From: Saccharomycopsis fibuligera x Saccharomycopsis cf. fibuligera
Lineage: Eukaryota; Ascomycota; Saccharomycetes; Ascoideales; Saccharomycopsidaceae
Assembly: GCA_001936135.1 (NCBI GenBank)
Contig: CP012809.1
Coordinates: 3,211,501-3,275,500 of the forward strand
Direction: 5' to 3'
DNA length: 64,000 nt
In this document: in pieces, positions 51,510 through 60,843 of the stretch
Position numbering within the stretch: position 1 is the first letter of the stretch
Layout of the letters: every line of letters starts with the position of its first letter
Position numbers and translations under genes: made by a program
The notes under the pieces: model-generated
The model's input: the letters and a program-made list of their open reading frames with translations, nothing else
What the model was told of the DNA's origin: nothing
The model's database searches: none

Positions 51510-54500
51510 TTAGCTTTGAGATGTCAAGTTGAGTGCTGACTTGGTCACCCGTAGCTTCCGTGAAGGCGGCGGTGGTGGTGGTGCTGGTGACTTTCTTAGT
51601 CCAGATGGGGACTCACCTCCTGTGGCTCCTCGTGTTCCTGGCCGATGACCAATAATCCGCTCTTTCGAAGCAGCGCTAAATAATGGGGGCGGTGGCGGTG
51701 GTTTTTTTCTCATTTTGGTGCCCACAGAGTCAATATTACTTGAAGAGTGAGATTCATGATGTCTAATATCTGCGGGGCGAAGACACATATTATCTTGTCT
51801 TTGCCCATTATTTGCGGTGCTAGCTGTACTAAGCAACGAGCTTGCATTATTATCTGGACAAAATTGCGCGCTATTCATTATATTCAAGTTGGCTGGCTTG
51901 TTTGGCATGGACGTTGCGCCATCTTTTGACTCATTAAGTTGTATTGTAGGAACGTTAGCATAATCAGTAACACTGCCTATTGCTTCTTGATTGTTTCCGT
52001 AACCACTTGGATTGCTCAAAGAGTTATTTCTTGATTTATTTTGAGAGTAATAGTTTAATGGAGAAGCTTGGCCAAGAGATTTACCATTATTACCACTTTT
52101 GTAGCTATTGTTACTGCCTCCGGTGTTGGTGTTTGAAAGTCTCAAATTTGAAAGCTTTTTAGATAGTGTAAGCCGGTCCGTTGAGCCATTGGCATTCATT
52201 GTTATACTAGAAGATGAAGATGACATAGAGTTAGATGTCGATGTTCGCGTGATGACAGGAAAAAATTCACCATTATTGACAGTCGAATTATTCAATTTTT
52301 GGGCATTTTCCAAAATATAGCTTTCGAGACCCAACCAACTAATGGAGAGACATTTTCTAGCTAATCGTTTTGTATCATCACTTCCTTCTGAGACAGCAAC
52401 ATCATGACTGTTGGATTCACCTTCGCGGGCCAAGTCAGGTATAACACCGTCATTGTCGCAGCACTTTTTCGCCAAGTCGCTCACAGTATTGCCACTTAAG
52501 TATAGCAACAAATCCAAAATTTCTTTGCGTTTATAACCTTTTCCCTCATCAAAGTTGAAAGTATACTTGTCAATAGGCAGGTTTAGGTACTTTGGATCAT
52601 GTTTCAAATAATTAAGCGGTGTTATATCCAATAATAAGAAAAAGACTCTCAAATAGTTATTGATAACAGGGACCTGTGTTTCCGGAGAAAGATTGTATAG
52701 CTCTCTGATGAAAATGTCAACAAGAACTTTTAAATCGTTGATGTAAAAGTCACAATTTGTGCTTTCATTAGATTGGTGCATCTCATTAACTGTGATTCTA
52801 TTCTTGGTGAAAATTGATCGTCTTCTGTTCAATTTGTTTATGGCTTGGCTTGCCTTAGATTTTTCGTTGTTTTTCTTCATCTCTTTGAGTATTAAGTGTA
52901 GAATTTTCAAAATCAAAATCTTATTGCAGTTATTTGTTTGCCTGTTGAAACTGTAGATCAAAAAGGCTACAAAGTTAACGTAAACGGTAGCTGCTTCCTT
53001 CAAATTTTTGGTTTTCGACTTGACATCTTCATCCAGCAAATATGTCAGTCCAATTAAACAATTAAATACTGTGTTTTGAATAACTGGTCTAATAATGGGT
53101 AGCACAGCTTCTTCCGGTAGAGTCAAGTATGCATTTACAGTATCAATAGACAACAGCTGCAAATCCATTAGAAACTCCGTGGAGCCTTTTTTTAAAATTG
53201 TTAAATATTCTGTGAAATTTTCGTGATCAGTTTTTGGGTTGCCGGTGTTAAAAAACTGATTGTTTTCAAAAACATCCTTTAGATTACAAAATTTTTCCTC
53301 AAAAAATGTCAAAGTTGTAAAGGTGTCTTTAAACTCACTCAAAACAATTTCATATAGTTCATCTGTATCAATTTGATATTCCATTTGCGGCGTAACGCTG
53401 CCGTACATTTGCTGTTGCAAAACTTGTTCTGCTCTGAGTTCCAGTAATGCAGCCGCTTCTTCTTGGTATCGATCGTTAAACGCTTGTTCTATATTTTTAT
53501 TGATTTCAATTTTACTATCCAAAATCGCATTGATTTCGGTTTTTATTTGAATGAGTTTTAAATGTTTATAGTAAAGTAATTTAGAAAGCACGAGTTTATT
53601 GTAAGATTTTTGAAGTGTTTGCTGATTATGCGAGGCAATAATATACTGCTCATTTAATGCTAATAATAACTCAAATTTGAGCTCGTTCAAATTTTTCAGC
53701 TCGGTTTTATTAACACTTTTTAATGATTTTTTATAGTTCTCAAACTGTAAAATATCACGTAGTAATTTATCATTGAAGCTTGTATCAAACCTAATACTAT
53801 TGCGTTTGTCTGAGTTGGACCTCTTCAAGGATTCTTCAAATTTGTCTTCATCTATATCTTCATTCTCAAAAATTGACAAATTTTTTAACAAGAAATTTAA
53901 TATAAAGTGGCTGTTCACAAATATCAACTCGTTGAAACTCAAAGAGCTTAGCTTCAAATAGTCCGATAATAGCTTCATGTATACTTTAGATAAAAGAATG
54001 CGTTTATGCTGGAATATAATGCTTTTAAATTCCGAGTCTGTGCTTATTATTTTATTTAAAATACTATCTGTACTTTTCGAATTTTGTAATTCTTCTTCCG
54101 TCATAGAGTTGATTGCCGTATCAAGATCCCCGGCGGTATCGGCAAAGAGAATGCTCTTTTCATTGATCAAACAGTTGGTCAAGTAGTAGTGTTCCTCACT
54201 TATAAGCTCTTCTTCTAAGTTCACATTCAAATCAATATTTTCGTAAGGTTTTGTAGAGTCGGCATGGTCCAAGCTGTAGAACTTGCAAAGTTTTTTATGC
54301 TGTTTGACATCCTCATAGGGCACTTCCAGTTCATCATCCGTGGGTTCTTGGTCGTGTTGTTTGTAGTTGTTCAAATATTTGCTGAAAATCTCATTTTTTC
54401 TGAAAGTGTAAAAATGTATAAAATTGTTGAAGTAAAGAATCTTGTAAAAAATCTTGAAAGAAGAGTATGATTTTAAAATATCCAAAATGGACTCGTTGAT

Positions 54501-54998
54501 TTGACTAATGTTATTACCGTTTTGATCCTCATCCATAGTGATGTCATGAATGTCAAATTTGTTTGAATCATCATTTAATGTAAGCTCGGCTTGATCATCA
54601 TTGTCTTTTGACTGAATTAAACAGACAAAAACAAAGCCAATCAAAAGCTTTAAGTTGACATTATTAAGCTGAACATTTAAATTAAGCATTGAGAGTAACT
54701 TAGACACCAAGAATGTTTTGAGAGTTACTGACTTGAATATGTTTGAGTTCACCAATAGATGTGATGATGTATACAAGATTTGCTCTGAGTTGCCCGATAA
54801 AAATATACAAAAAGAGTTTTGGCTGGGGTCTAAAGGAATTTCCATATATATTGTGACAAATGAGAGGTAGAAGACAAGCTTTGCGTTAGCTTGCTCAAAA
54901 GAGCAGTTGTCTATTGAGCCCAAGTATTTCTTAAGGAAGCCATAGTATTCCTTTGCGGAGTTGATGTTGTAGTCTGATTTGTTTAGCTGGATCATCAC
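51510..54998 (-). CDS. LDB17: LDB17/SPIN90-like actin-regulatory protein
   Basis: 1162 residues. The likely conserved part is at about 640-840: KILILKILHLILKEM, then DLKVLVDIFIRELYNLSPETQVPVINNYLRVFFLLLDITPLNYLK and YKRKEILDLLLYLS, the leucine-rich pattern of the SPIN90/Ldb17 domain. The tail has poly-Ser/Asn and Ser-rich stretches and two proline tracts (KKPPPPPPLFS about 1095, KSPAPPPPPPSRKL about 1135), which suit SH3 and profilin binding. Ldb17 acts at endocytic actin patches, where SPIN90 proteins help Arp2/3 start linear filaments. The N-terminal 600 residues, rich in Leu, Lys and Asp/Asn, do not match what I know of the shorter S. cerevisiae protein (491). The assignment is inferred from the short conserved stretch and the proline tail. 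Confidence 0.65.
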   Translation of the reverse strand: MMIQLNKSDYNINSAKEYYGFLKKYLGSIDNCSFEQANAKLVFYLSFVTIYMEIPLDPSQNSFCIFLSGNSEQILYTSSHLLVNSNIFKSVTLKTFLVSKLLSMLNLNVQLNNVNLKLLIGFVFVCLIQSKDNDDQAELTLNDDSNKFDIHDITMDEDQNGNNISQINESILDILKSYSSFKIFYKILYFNNFIHFYTFRKNEIFSKYLNNYKQHDQEPTDDELEVPYEDVKQHKKLCKFYSLDHADSTKPYENIDLNVNLEEELISEEHYYLTNCLINEKSILFADTAGDLDTAINSMTEEELQNSKSTDSILNKIISTDSEFKSIIFQHKRILLSKVYMKLLSDYLKLSSLSFNELIFVNSHFILNFLLKNLSIFENEDIDEDKFEESLKRSNSDKRNSIRFDTSFNDKLLRDILQFENYKKSLKSVNKTELKNLNELKFELLLALNEQYIIASHNQQTLQKSYNKLVLSKLLYYKHLKLIQIKTEINAILDSKIEINKNIEQAFNDRYQEEAAALLELRAEQVLQQQMYGSVTPQMEYQIDTDELYEIVLSEFKDTFTTLTFFEEKFCNLKDVFENNQFFNTGNPKTDHENFTEYLTILKKGSTEFLMDLQLLSIDTVNAYLTLPEEAVLPIIRPVIQNTVFNCLIGLTYLLDEDVKSKTKNLKEAATVYVNFVAFLIYSFNRQTNNCNKILILKILHLILKEMKKNNEKSKASQAINKLNRRRSIFTKNRITVNEMHQSNESTNCDFYINDLKVLVDIFIRELYNLSPETQVPVINNYLRVFFLLLDITPLNYLKHDPKYLNLPIDKYTFNFDEGKGYKRKEILDLLLYLSGNTVSDLAKKCCDNDGVIPDLAREGESNSHDVAVSEGSDDTKRLARKCLSISWLGLESYILENAQKLNNSTVNNGEFFPVITRTSTSNSMSSSSSSITMNANGSTDRLTLSKKLSNLRLSNTNTGGSNNSYKSGNNGKSLGQASPLNYYSQNKSRNNSLSNPSGYGNNQEAIGSVTDYANVPTIQLNESKDGATSMPNKPANLNIMNSAQFCPDNNASSLLSTASTANNGQRQDNMCLRPADIRHHESHSSSNIDSVGTKMRKKPPPPPPLFSAASKERIIGHRPGTRGATGGESPSGLRKSPAPPPPPPSRKLRVTKSALNLTSQS

Positions 54999-55458
54999 TC
55001 ATTAGCAGGATGCAGGCTGAACAGGGAGCATTGACGTTGACTTTGGTGGAAAGAAAGGAGTGTTGAATGATAAATAGCCTGCTAGTCTATAAACTTCAGC
55101 TGGGTTCATACAGGAGGGTCTGGGATACAGCTTATAGCAAGAACATGAACTAGGATAGTTTGACACAGTTCCACAGAAAGAATGGAATCCAGCACTATAT
55201 TGCCATCTAACTGCTGCCTGGGGTGGGCTGGCAAGTTAGCGCCTGGCAGTGGCGGGTAGCGGACTTTGGCGTGATTAATATAGGCGTTGGACGATGCCAT
55301 GCCGTGAGGTTTACAGAGTATACTAGTGGTCAAAAAACAGGTTTAGCGTGCGATGCTAAGGTCATTTCTCAGGCATATTCAATTCAAAATATAGTGTTTG
55401 TCATTCATTGTCATTCATTACCCATATGCAACCTATAAACCTACCTATAGCAGCGGTT
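54999..55458. other. Intergenic region between two minus-strand genes
   Basis: Holds the LDB17-like promoter and the SOM1 3' end. GC-richer about 55210-55265. A TGTCATTCAT direct repeat lies at about 55399-55418. No gene is seen. Confidence 0.45.
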
Positions 55459-55794
55459 TCAGCTGTCAAATTGCTTCATATAGTCTTCCAACTGCTCCAT
55501 TGTTCGCACAAAGTCCTTGAACTCCTTGCGGTGAGAACGTAGCGGCGTGTTTGTATCTTTGGTAGTGATCTCAATCATCTGACGCCTTGTTTTGACCTGC
55601 TTAGCTCGTTTGTCCTGGTATTTGACGGTGCACTCCTTGAAAAGCCTGGAAAATGGCAAGCACACGACCTCAAACCTCGAATTAAAAGTGCACTCATACT
55701 GGGCGATCTCTCGCAACTCGCAGTCCTTGGGATCACTGCTATTGAAGGCCTTTTCGACTTCTTGCCGCGTAAGTACCTGTACTGGTGGAGCCAT
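55459..55794 (-). CDS. SOM1: SOM1, mitochondrial inner-membrane peptidase subunit
   Basis: 111 residues. The start MAPPVQVLTR and the core CELREIAQYEC...VVCLPFSRLFKEC match Som1. The cysteines lie at 25, 35, 45 and 55, two C-x9-C pairs spaced by nine residues, the twin CX9C arrangement of small proteins imported by Mia40. Som1 works with Imp1 and Imp2 in cleaving intermembrane-space sorting signals. The S. cerevisiae protein is only 74 residues; here a charged C-terminal extension (KYQDKRAKQVKTRRQ... and EFKDFVRTMEQLEDYMKQF, helical) is added. The identification comes from the cysteine pattern and the start motif. Confidence 0.8.
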   Translation of the reverse strand: MAPPVQVLTRQEVEKAFNSSDPKDCELREIAQYECTFNSRFEVVCLPFSRLFKECTVKYQDKRAKQVKTRRQMIEITTKDTNTPLRSHRKEFKDFVRTMEQLEDYMKQFDS

Positions 55795-56151
55795 TTGATG
55801 TGTTGACTATCAAAGTGTTTAAGGTGTTTATCGAGTAAAAATACCCAGTGGTGATGTTCTGCTCTGAAGACAACTGATTCGTTTGGTGAGTTTCTGTTTT
55901 TCCGTCTCGAGTTTTTGCTTGTGAAAACGGACTTAAGCAGCGCCAAACATGTGAGCCGTGATCTCAATCCACAATTATCAATCCACAATACTCATTTTCT
56001 AATTCTCCGTCTACAATCATAATCATAATCACAATCACAATCACAATCTATTATCAACTGCATACAGCCAATTGTATCAGCAAAACAGTATATTAGAAGC
56101 AGTATATATAACATTTGCACCTGTATATCTCTAGCGCCATCGCTATATCTC
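55795..56151. other. Intergenic region, SOM1 promoter and MMS2 3' end
   Basis: A 357-base gap. It has AATCAT/AATCAC hexamer-like repeats (about 56017-56048), which give a spurious Asp-Cys-Asp-Tyr run in translation. No gene is seen. Confidence 0.5.
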
Positions 56152-56819
56152 CTAGTATGCAGACCCTTCAGGCGGTTGCGGCAACTTTCTATTGGCAGGC
56201 GCCGACATTTCCCTATAATGTTATTGTTAGTTTGCAAATGTCCAGACTTCTGTACGCCTTGAAAGAACACGTAAAGTACTTACTTTCTCAATTCCAAAAG
56301 AAGAGTTTCCATCGAATAGTTTCTTTTCCAAAAGTTCAATATTGGGAGCTTCTTGGCATCAATTATACCATTGGATTGATTAACGCATGGTAAATTTATC
56401 TTCGAGAGGAACTTCACTGTTGGTGGCTTGTCAGGATACGAGTCGCCACACTCGATAGAGAGACTGTAGATTCTGTTTTCGTGAGCAGACTAGAGAACGT
56501 TAGTAGATGTTTTTCCAGATTATATTCGCGTTGGCAAAAAAGTAGATCACATACGTGGGGTGGACCAATGATAGTGGCATTCCAGCGGCTCATTGTGATA
56601 TCATCACTGTCAGCAAGTCCATAAGAGCATGATTCCGAACCCAATCCTTTTTCTCCTTTTTCTAGCTCTTCTAGCAATTTAAAACTTCTAGGACTGCAGT
56701 TCTTGTTGTTAGTTATCCTCGCTCTAAGCAAAACATTGTTGTATACAAGCTATCTAATGACTCGAATAGTCAGATATACATATATACAGTACGAAAAGTC
56801 ATACGCACATTGTTGCCAT
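56152..56819 (-). CDS. MMS2: MMS2, ubiquitin E2 variant (4 exons)
   Basis: Exons on the minus strand: 56819-56809 (11 nt), 56693-56555, 56489-56284 and 56212-56152, giving 138 residues, the family size (137). The splice signals are GTGCGT/TAACTAAC/CAG, GTATGT/CTACTAAC/TAG and GTAAGT/CTAAC/TAG, with every phase matching. The product starts [20 protein letters not shown] and runs through [77 protein letters not shown] to [11 protein letters not shown]. It has the UEV fold without the active-site Cys. With Ubc13 it makes Lys63 chains on PCNA in error-free DNA-damage tolerance. The first donor GTGCGT is the least certain point. Confidence 0.93.
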
Positions 56820-57139
56820 CTTGTAAATATACAAACACCAAGCAGTAAATTTAAATAATCAAATATTGTCAATGTGGTACAAATTATACCCAAAACTGTG
56901 CTTTGGAAGCGCTGCTGTGTAAGAGATGCCCCCAGTTGGTACGTAAAGCGTCTTTCGCTAATCGTCTCAAATTAGAAGCTCCGTTTGAATTGCCGTCATT
57001 CTGGTTGTGAGCCCCGTAGCGATTACACTATACTGTGTTTTCTGAATCTGTCTCTATCTGAATATCCATCTTTCCTGCCATCAATCAGTTTTATTTTCTT
57101 CTCTTTTTGAAGTAAAAAAAAAAAAAAAAAAGGCAAAAC
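56820..57139. promoter_or_regulatory. Divergent promoter, MMS2 and small spliced gene
   Basis: A 320-base gap between an ATG at 56819 (minus) and one at 57140 (plus). It includes a poly-A run (about 57114-57131) just before the plus-strand start. No gene is seen. Confidence 0.5.
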
Positions 57140-57431
57140 ATGTCAGGAATCGAGTCAACCCTCACCGAATTTATTGGTTAGTAGGCCACTTCTTATGAAG
57201 CGGATCCATAGTAAAATACTAACAACACCAAAAGACGCATCCGCTAATCTCAGCGGTGTCTTAAGATCCACAGTCAAGTTAAGCGCCGACACCTTGACTG
57301 TGCCTTCTTCTACTTTGAACTCCCTTTTTCCACTGATTGAAACTCTACAAAATACTTTAGAGCCAAAGGAATGTAATGTGGCTGATAGCGTAGTGTCTTC
57401 TTTGGAAAGCATCTGTATGACAACACTTTGA
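57140..57431 (+). CDS. Small spliced gene, 77-residue helical protein, unknown
   Basis: Exons 57140-57176 and 57235-57431 give 77 residues. The 58-base intron has donor GTTAGT (a weaker variant), a perfect TACTAAC at 57217-57223 and acceptor AAAAG. Joining is in phase from ATG to TGA. The product starts MSGIESTLTEFIDASANLSG and is a mostly amphipathic alpha-helical sequence with one late Cys pair (PKECN, SICMTTL). I do not recognise the family. The opposite strand has an unbroken ATG-started frame (57481-57155, 108 codons) with a C-terminal hydrophobic stretch, so strand choice is not certain. The perfect branch point favours the plus strand. Confidence 0.5.
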
Positions 57432-57526
57432 GCATCATCAGCTTCGCCAATATGCTTTTTACTAACCTTAGTTGACAGCATCGAATTTATGGAATGCGGC
57501 TACAATAGCAATGAAAGAGTGCAGTA

Positions 57527-60500
57527 ATGACATATTCGAATTTCTCTGTCAAAGTACGGGACCTTTTGATTAACTCAAAGTAATATGTTTTGTTCTCTAA
57601 CTTTAAATATAGCAAAACTTTTTTGCGCTTTGATGCTTTGCGTACATGAAAAATTCAACATGTCACTTGAACGTCAGTTATCAATTTCTAAACCTGATTA
57701 TTCCAATTTGCACAGCAAATTTAACTACTGATACTAACTTCACCTTACAGGAAAATTGAGATGCTTGAAATGCTTTACAAAAATTTTCTCAACGGCAACG
57801 GGTAAGAAATCATAGCACTCTAATAAATTTTATCTCACTTTTGAGTTTACTAATTATATACTTTTTACAGATGGAAATTTACCTAATTTATCATCCAAAT
57901 GCCAAAAATATGCAGATAAGTATTTGGCTCTCATTGAATTGCAAAATAGTGAACTTAGTTCTACCTTTAATAGAGAATTTAAAGCATTGAAAGCAGAAAG
58001 CCAGTTCGCTAGTATGGAAATGGTATGTTTTTCACTCACAGTAAATAGCAATTTCTTCAAGCGCAAATAGTATTAACCACGGCTAATTGGAAGGCACTCA
58101 AAAAGCAAGACTTCGAGACTGCAAAATTTTATTTAGCAAATGCAAATATTCACAAAAATATTTCCTTTTTGGGAACGGCGGCTGTAATTGAGTTTTGCAG
58201 AATGATGTATAATGCCTGTCTAGCTTTACATGGTAGCCTAGACATCCACAGCGAAGATGGCGATTACAGCAAAAACAAAATCGACAATCAATGCATCTTT
58301 TTTTTGAAAAGTGCTCTTGAAATTCTTTCCATTGATATTAAATTCAAGCCTGAGGTTCTTTACAAAAACGTTAAGTTCAATATTCTATTGCTTTTAAGTG
58401 AATGTTATTTGGGCATAGATGATGCTCCATTGATAAAAGAAGCAGCAACATGCGTATCATTTTTGGAGAAAATATATCCAACTAAAATTGAGCCGTTCTT
58501 GCTATCTATAAAAATACAAAAGAAACGGTCGCAATTTGACTCTAAAGAATTTCAGCAAGTTATCATGAAAATGATAATGTCTGTTAATGTGAAAGAGTGC
58601 TTTGAAAATATTTTGAGCGTTATCAATGAGCTTTCAAACTTTTATGCAAAAGGATCACTCAGCTGTTTAGATTATCTTTTTTTTAATAAATTAGATCAGA
58701 GTGATATGCCTAAGCAGTTTGAAACTGCATTAACATCCAGAGTATGGATATCAATCAATAAGGATTTACATTCCACCTTCGAAGAAAAAATTAAAGACAT
58801 AACAAGTTTTTTAAACTCTGCGGAAAAACGATTTGCAAAAGATCTTTCGGATGAAGCGTGTTCGGGCACGATTGTGCTATTTTGGACAACCGGAAAGAAA
58901 GCCTTAAAATCTAACCTCTGTGAAGCTGCAGTTGGATGGTTTAATCTATGTTTGCATCGTGCTTTGGTTCCTAATATTGAGAATTTTGACGACTTGCCAA
59001 AAGTTCAAAGAAATTTGATTAGAAGTTATCAAGAATTGAAACAGTATAATAAGGTACATCAAGTATTTGCTGAAATGTCGCATAAAGAGCAAAATAACCC
59101 ATTGACAAATTACTTGATGTTTTTGGTTCATAAGGAATGCAAAGATACAGAATCTCAACTAAACTGTTTGAAAGCAATTATTGAAAGTGAAAACAGCTTA
59201 GCCCCCTCTGTATTGGCCGCATGTATCTCTGAGCCAGATATTGAGCTTGAGTTATTAGTAACTGGACTCTCCAGCCTAGTCACCATGCTTTCTGCCGGCA
59301 GCATTGATCCAAGTTTAGTAGCTACCACTTTGCGGTGCAATATTCAAAAAATAATAAATGAAGCTAAAAACAGCTCAGATATTAATATGAAGACAGGTTA
59401 TTACCAGCTTTTGGTTTCTCTCTTACCTGAATCTTTTAAATTTGCAGAAAGAACAAACATCTCCGTCTTAGAAGAAAAGCAAAAAACGGAAGAGAAATAC
59501 ACCATAGAAGAGTTAACTTGGTTAAGTAGTATTCTCTATGAAACTGCCAGAGAGTGTTATTCGCTGAAGATTTTTGGTTGTGGTTCATCTTTGGCATCTT
59601 TTTCAACAAAATTTAATAAACTGGTTTCCCATCAAGCACCAGAAAATTTAAGGGATTTACCTGTTTGGAGGGCTAGAACTTTGATTTTAGAGGCTTTATG
59701 TCTAAAGTGCCAACTAGATCAACTATCATCGGAGGATCCATTGAGAGCAGATTTGATACAGAAAATATCTGAAATAACTCAAGAATTAAACAGAATTTAT
59801 GATCCATATTCACATCAACAAGAGAATTTAGAAACAAAGAATGTTTTGAAATTGTGTTATTTTCATGCCTTAACTGTCCAATACGATGTAGAAATATTGC
59901 AAAGCAATTGGAAGGCTTTGCCATCATTGGTGAAAGTAAGTATCTTGTCAATAATTTCTAAACAAGTTGTAAAAAGCAGCACTAACAAATATCTTAGGAG
60001 GCGTATCAATGCAACGTATACAAACATATTTCTATCTTTATTGATGAAATACAAAACTCAAACTGTTCTGCAAAATACATGAAAGAAATATTGAGCATAG
60101 CAATAGAACAGGAATTCACAAGAGATAGGCATCTTTCCCCTCTATTATTTAAATGCATCAGAATGTTTATTTCAAATTTCATCGAATCAGATCCAGTCTC
60201 TTGTGTTCTTATTCTTGATAGAGCATATCCCAGATTTGCAGCCTGTATTGTGAGTTTGTCTTTTAAGTGTTCAATAATTAGACCAGTTACTAATAATGCC
60301 CAATATAGAAAAATGACCATTCTTCTCAGGAAATTGAATGGCTAGGTGCGTTTACTTTTTGTCAATATTCTATTTTACAGCATGTTACTAACAATTTAGC
60401 CGCCACTTTTTGGAACCATGGAGCAAATTTGATGATGTATGTTGGAACACTTTTGTCTCATCTAAAAGATCACTTTTTTTAATTAACTTATTTTTTCTTG

Positions 60501-60651
60501 ATACTAACCTATACAAAGTATGGGGAATACCGATGAAGGAAAATCGTGGTGTGAAAAAGCATTCCAGTTTTCTGCCTTTGTGAATAAGCGTCTTGAAAAA
60601 CAGTTTAGAGGATTTTGGCCTGAATTGACAAAAATATGTCATAACAGTTAA
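57527..60651 (+). CDS. SPO22: SPO22/ZIP4-like meiotic TPR protein (about 9 exons)
   Basis: Best model: 57527-57579, 57613-57641, 57751-57801, 57871-58011, 58071-59935, 59998-60249, 60309-60345, 60400-60436, 60519-60651. These total 2598 bases, 865 residues, with all phases closing. The downstream introns (60, 62, 59, 54 and 82 bases) have GT donors, and four are backed by a branch-like TACTAAC, CACTAAC or ACTAAT. The family pattern is the helical TPR-like array of the SPO22 domain, ending EIEWLAATFWNHGANL...WCEKAFQFSAFVNKRL. Spo22/Zip4 is a scaffold for meiotic crossover factors on chromosome axes. The first 33-base intron is suspiciously short. An alternative start at 57660 (MSLER, donor GTCAGT) is possible, so the 5' end is uncertain. 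The rest is solid. Confidence 0.8.
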
Positions 60652-60843
60652 TAATAAAAAAGCTTCGTTTTCTTTGAGCAGCAAATGAATAATTTCCGGC
60701 TTCTACAAATGTCAAAGTTAGTTTTAAACATAACACATAAAGAATATATATATTATTGATAAGTGTAAGTGATAAGGGGAAACAATCAACGTCGTACATC
60801 ATAATCTATATACAATAATAAAAGCTACTAATAACCTTTTCGC

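Noticed and set aside
58023-58048. 26-base intron in SPO22 (GTATGT ... AATAG)
   Set aside because: Too short to splice; the phase-consistent 58012-58070 intron explains the frame change better.
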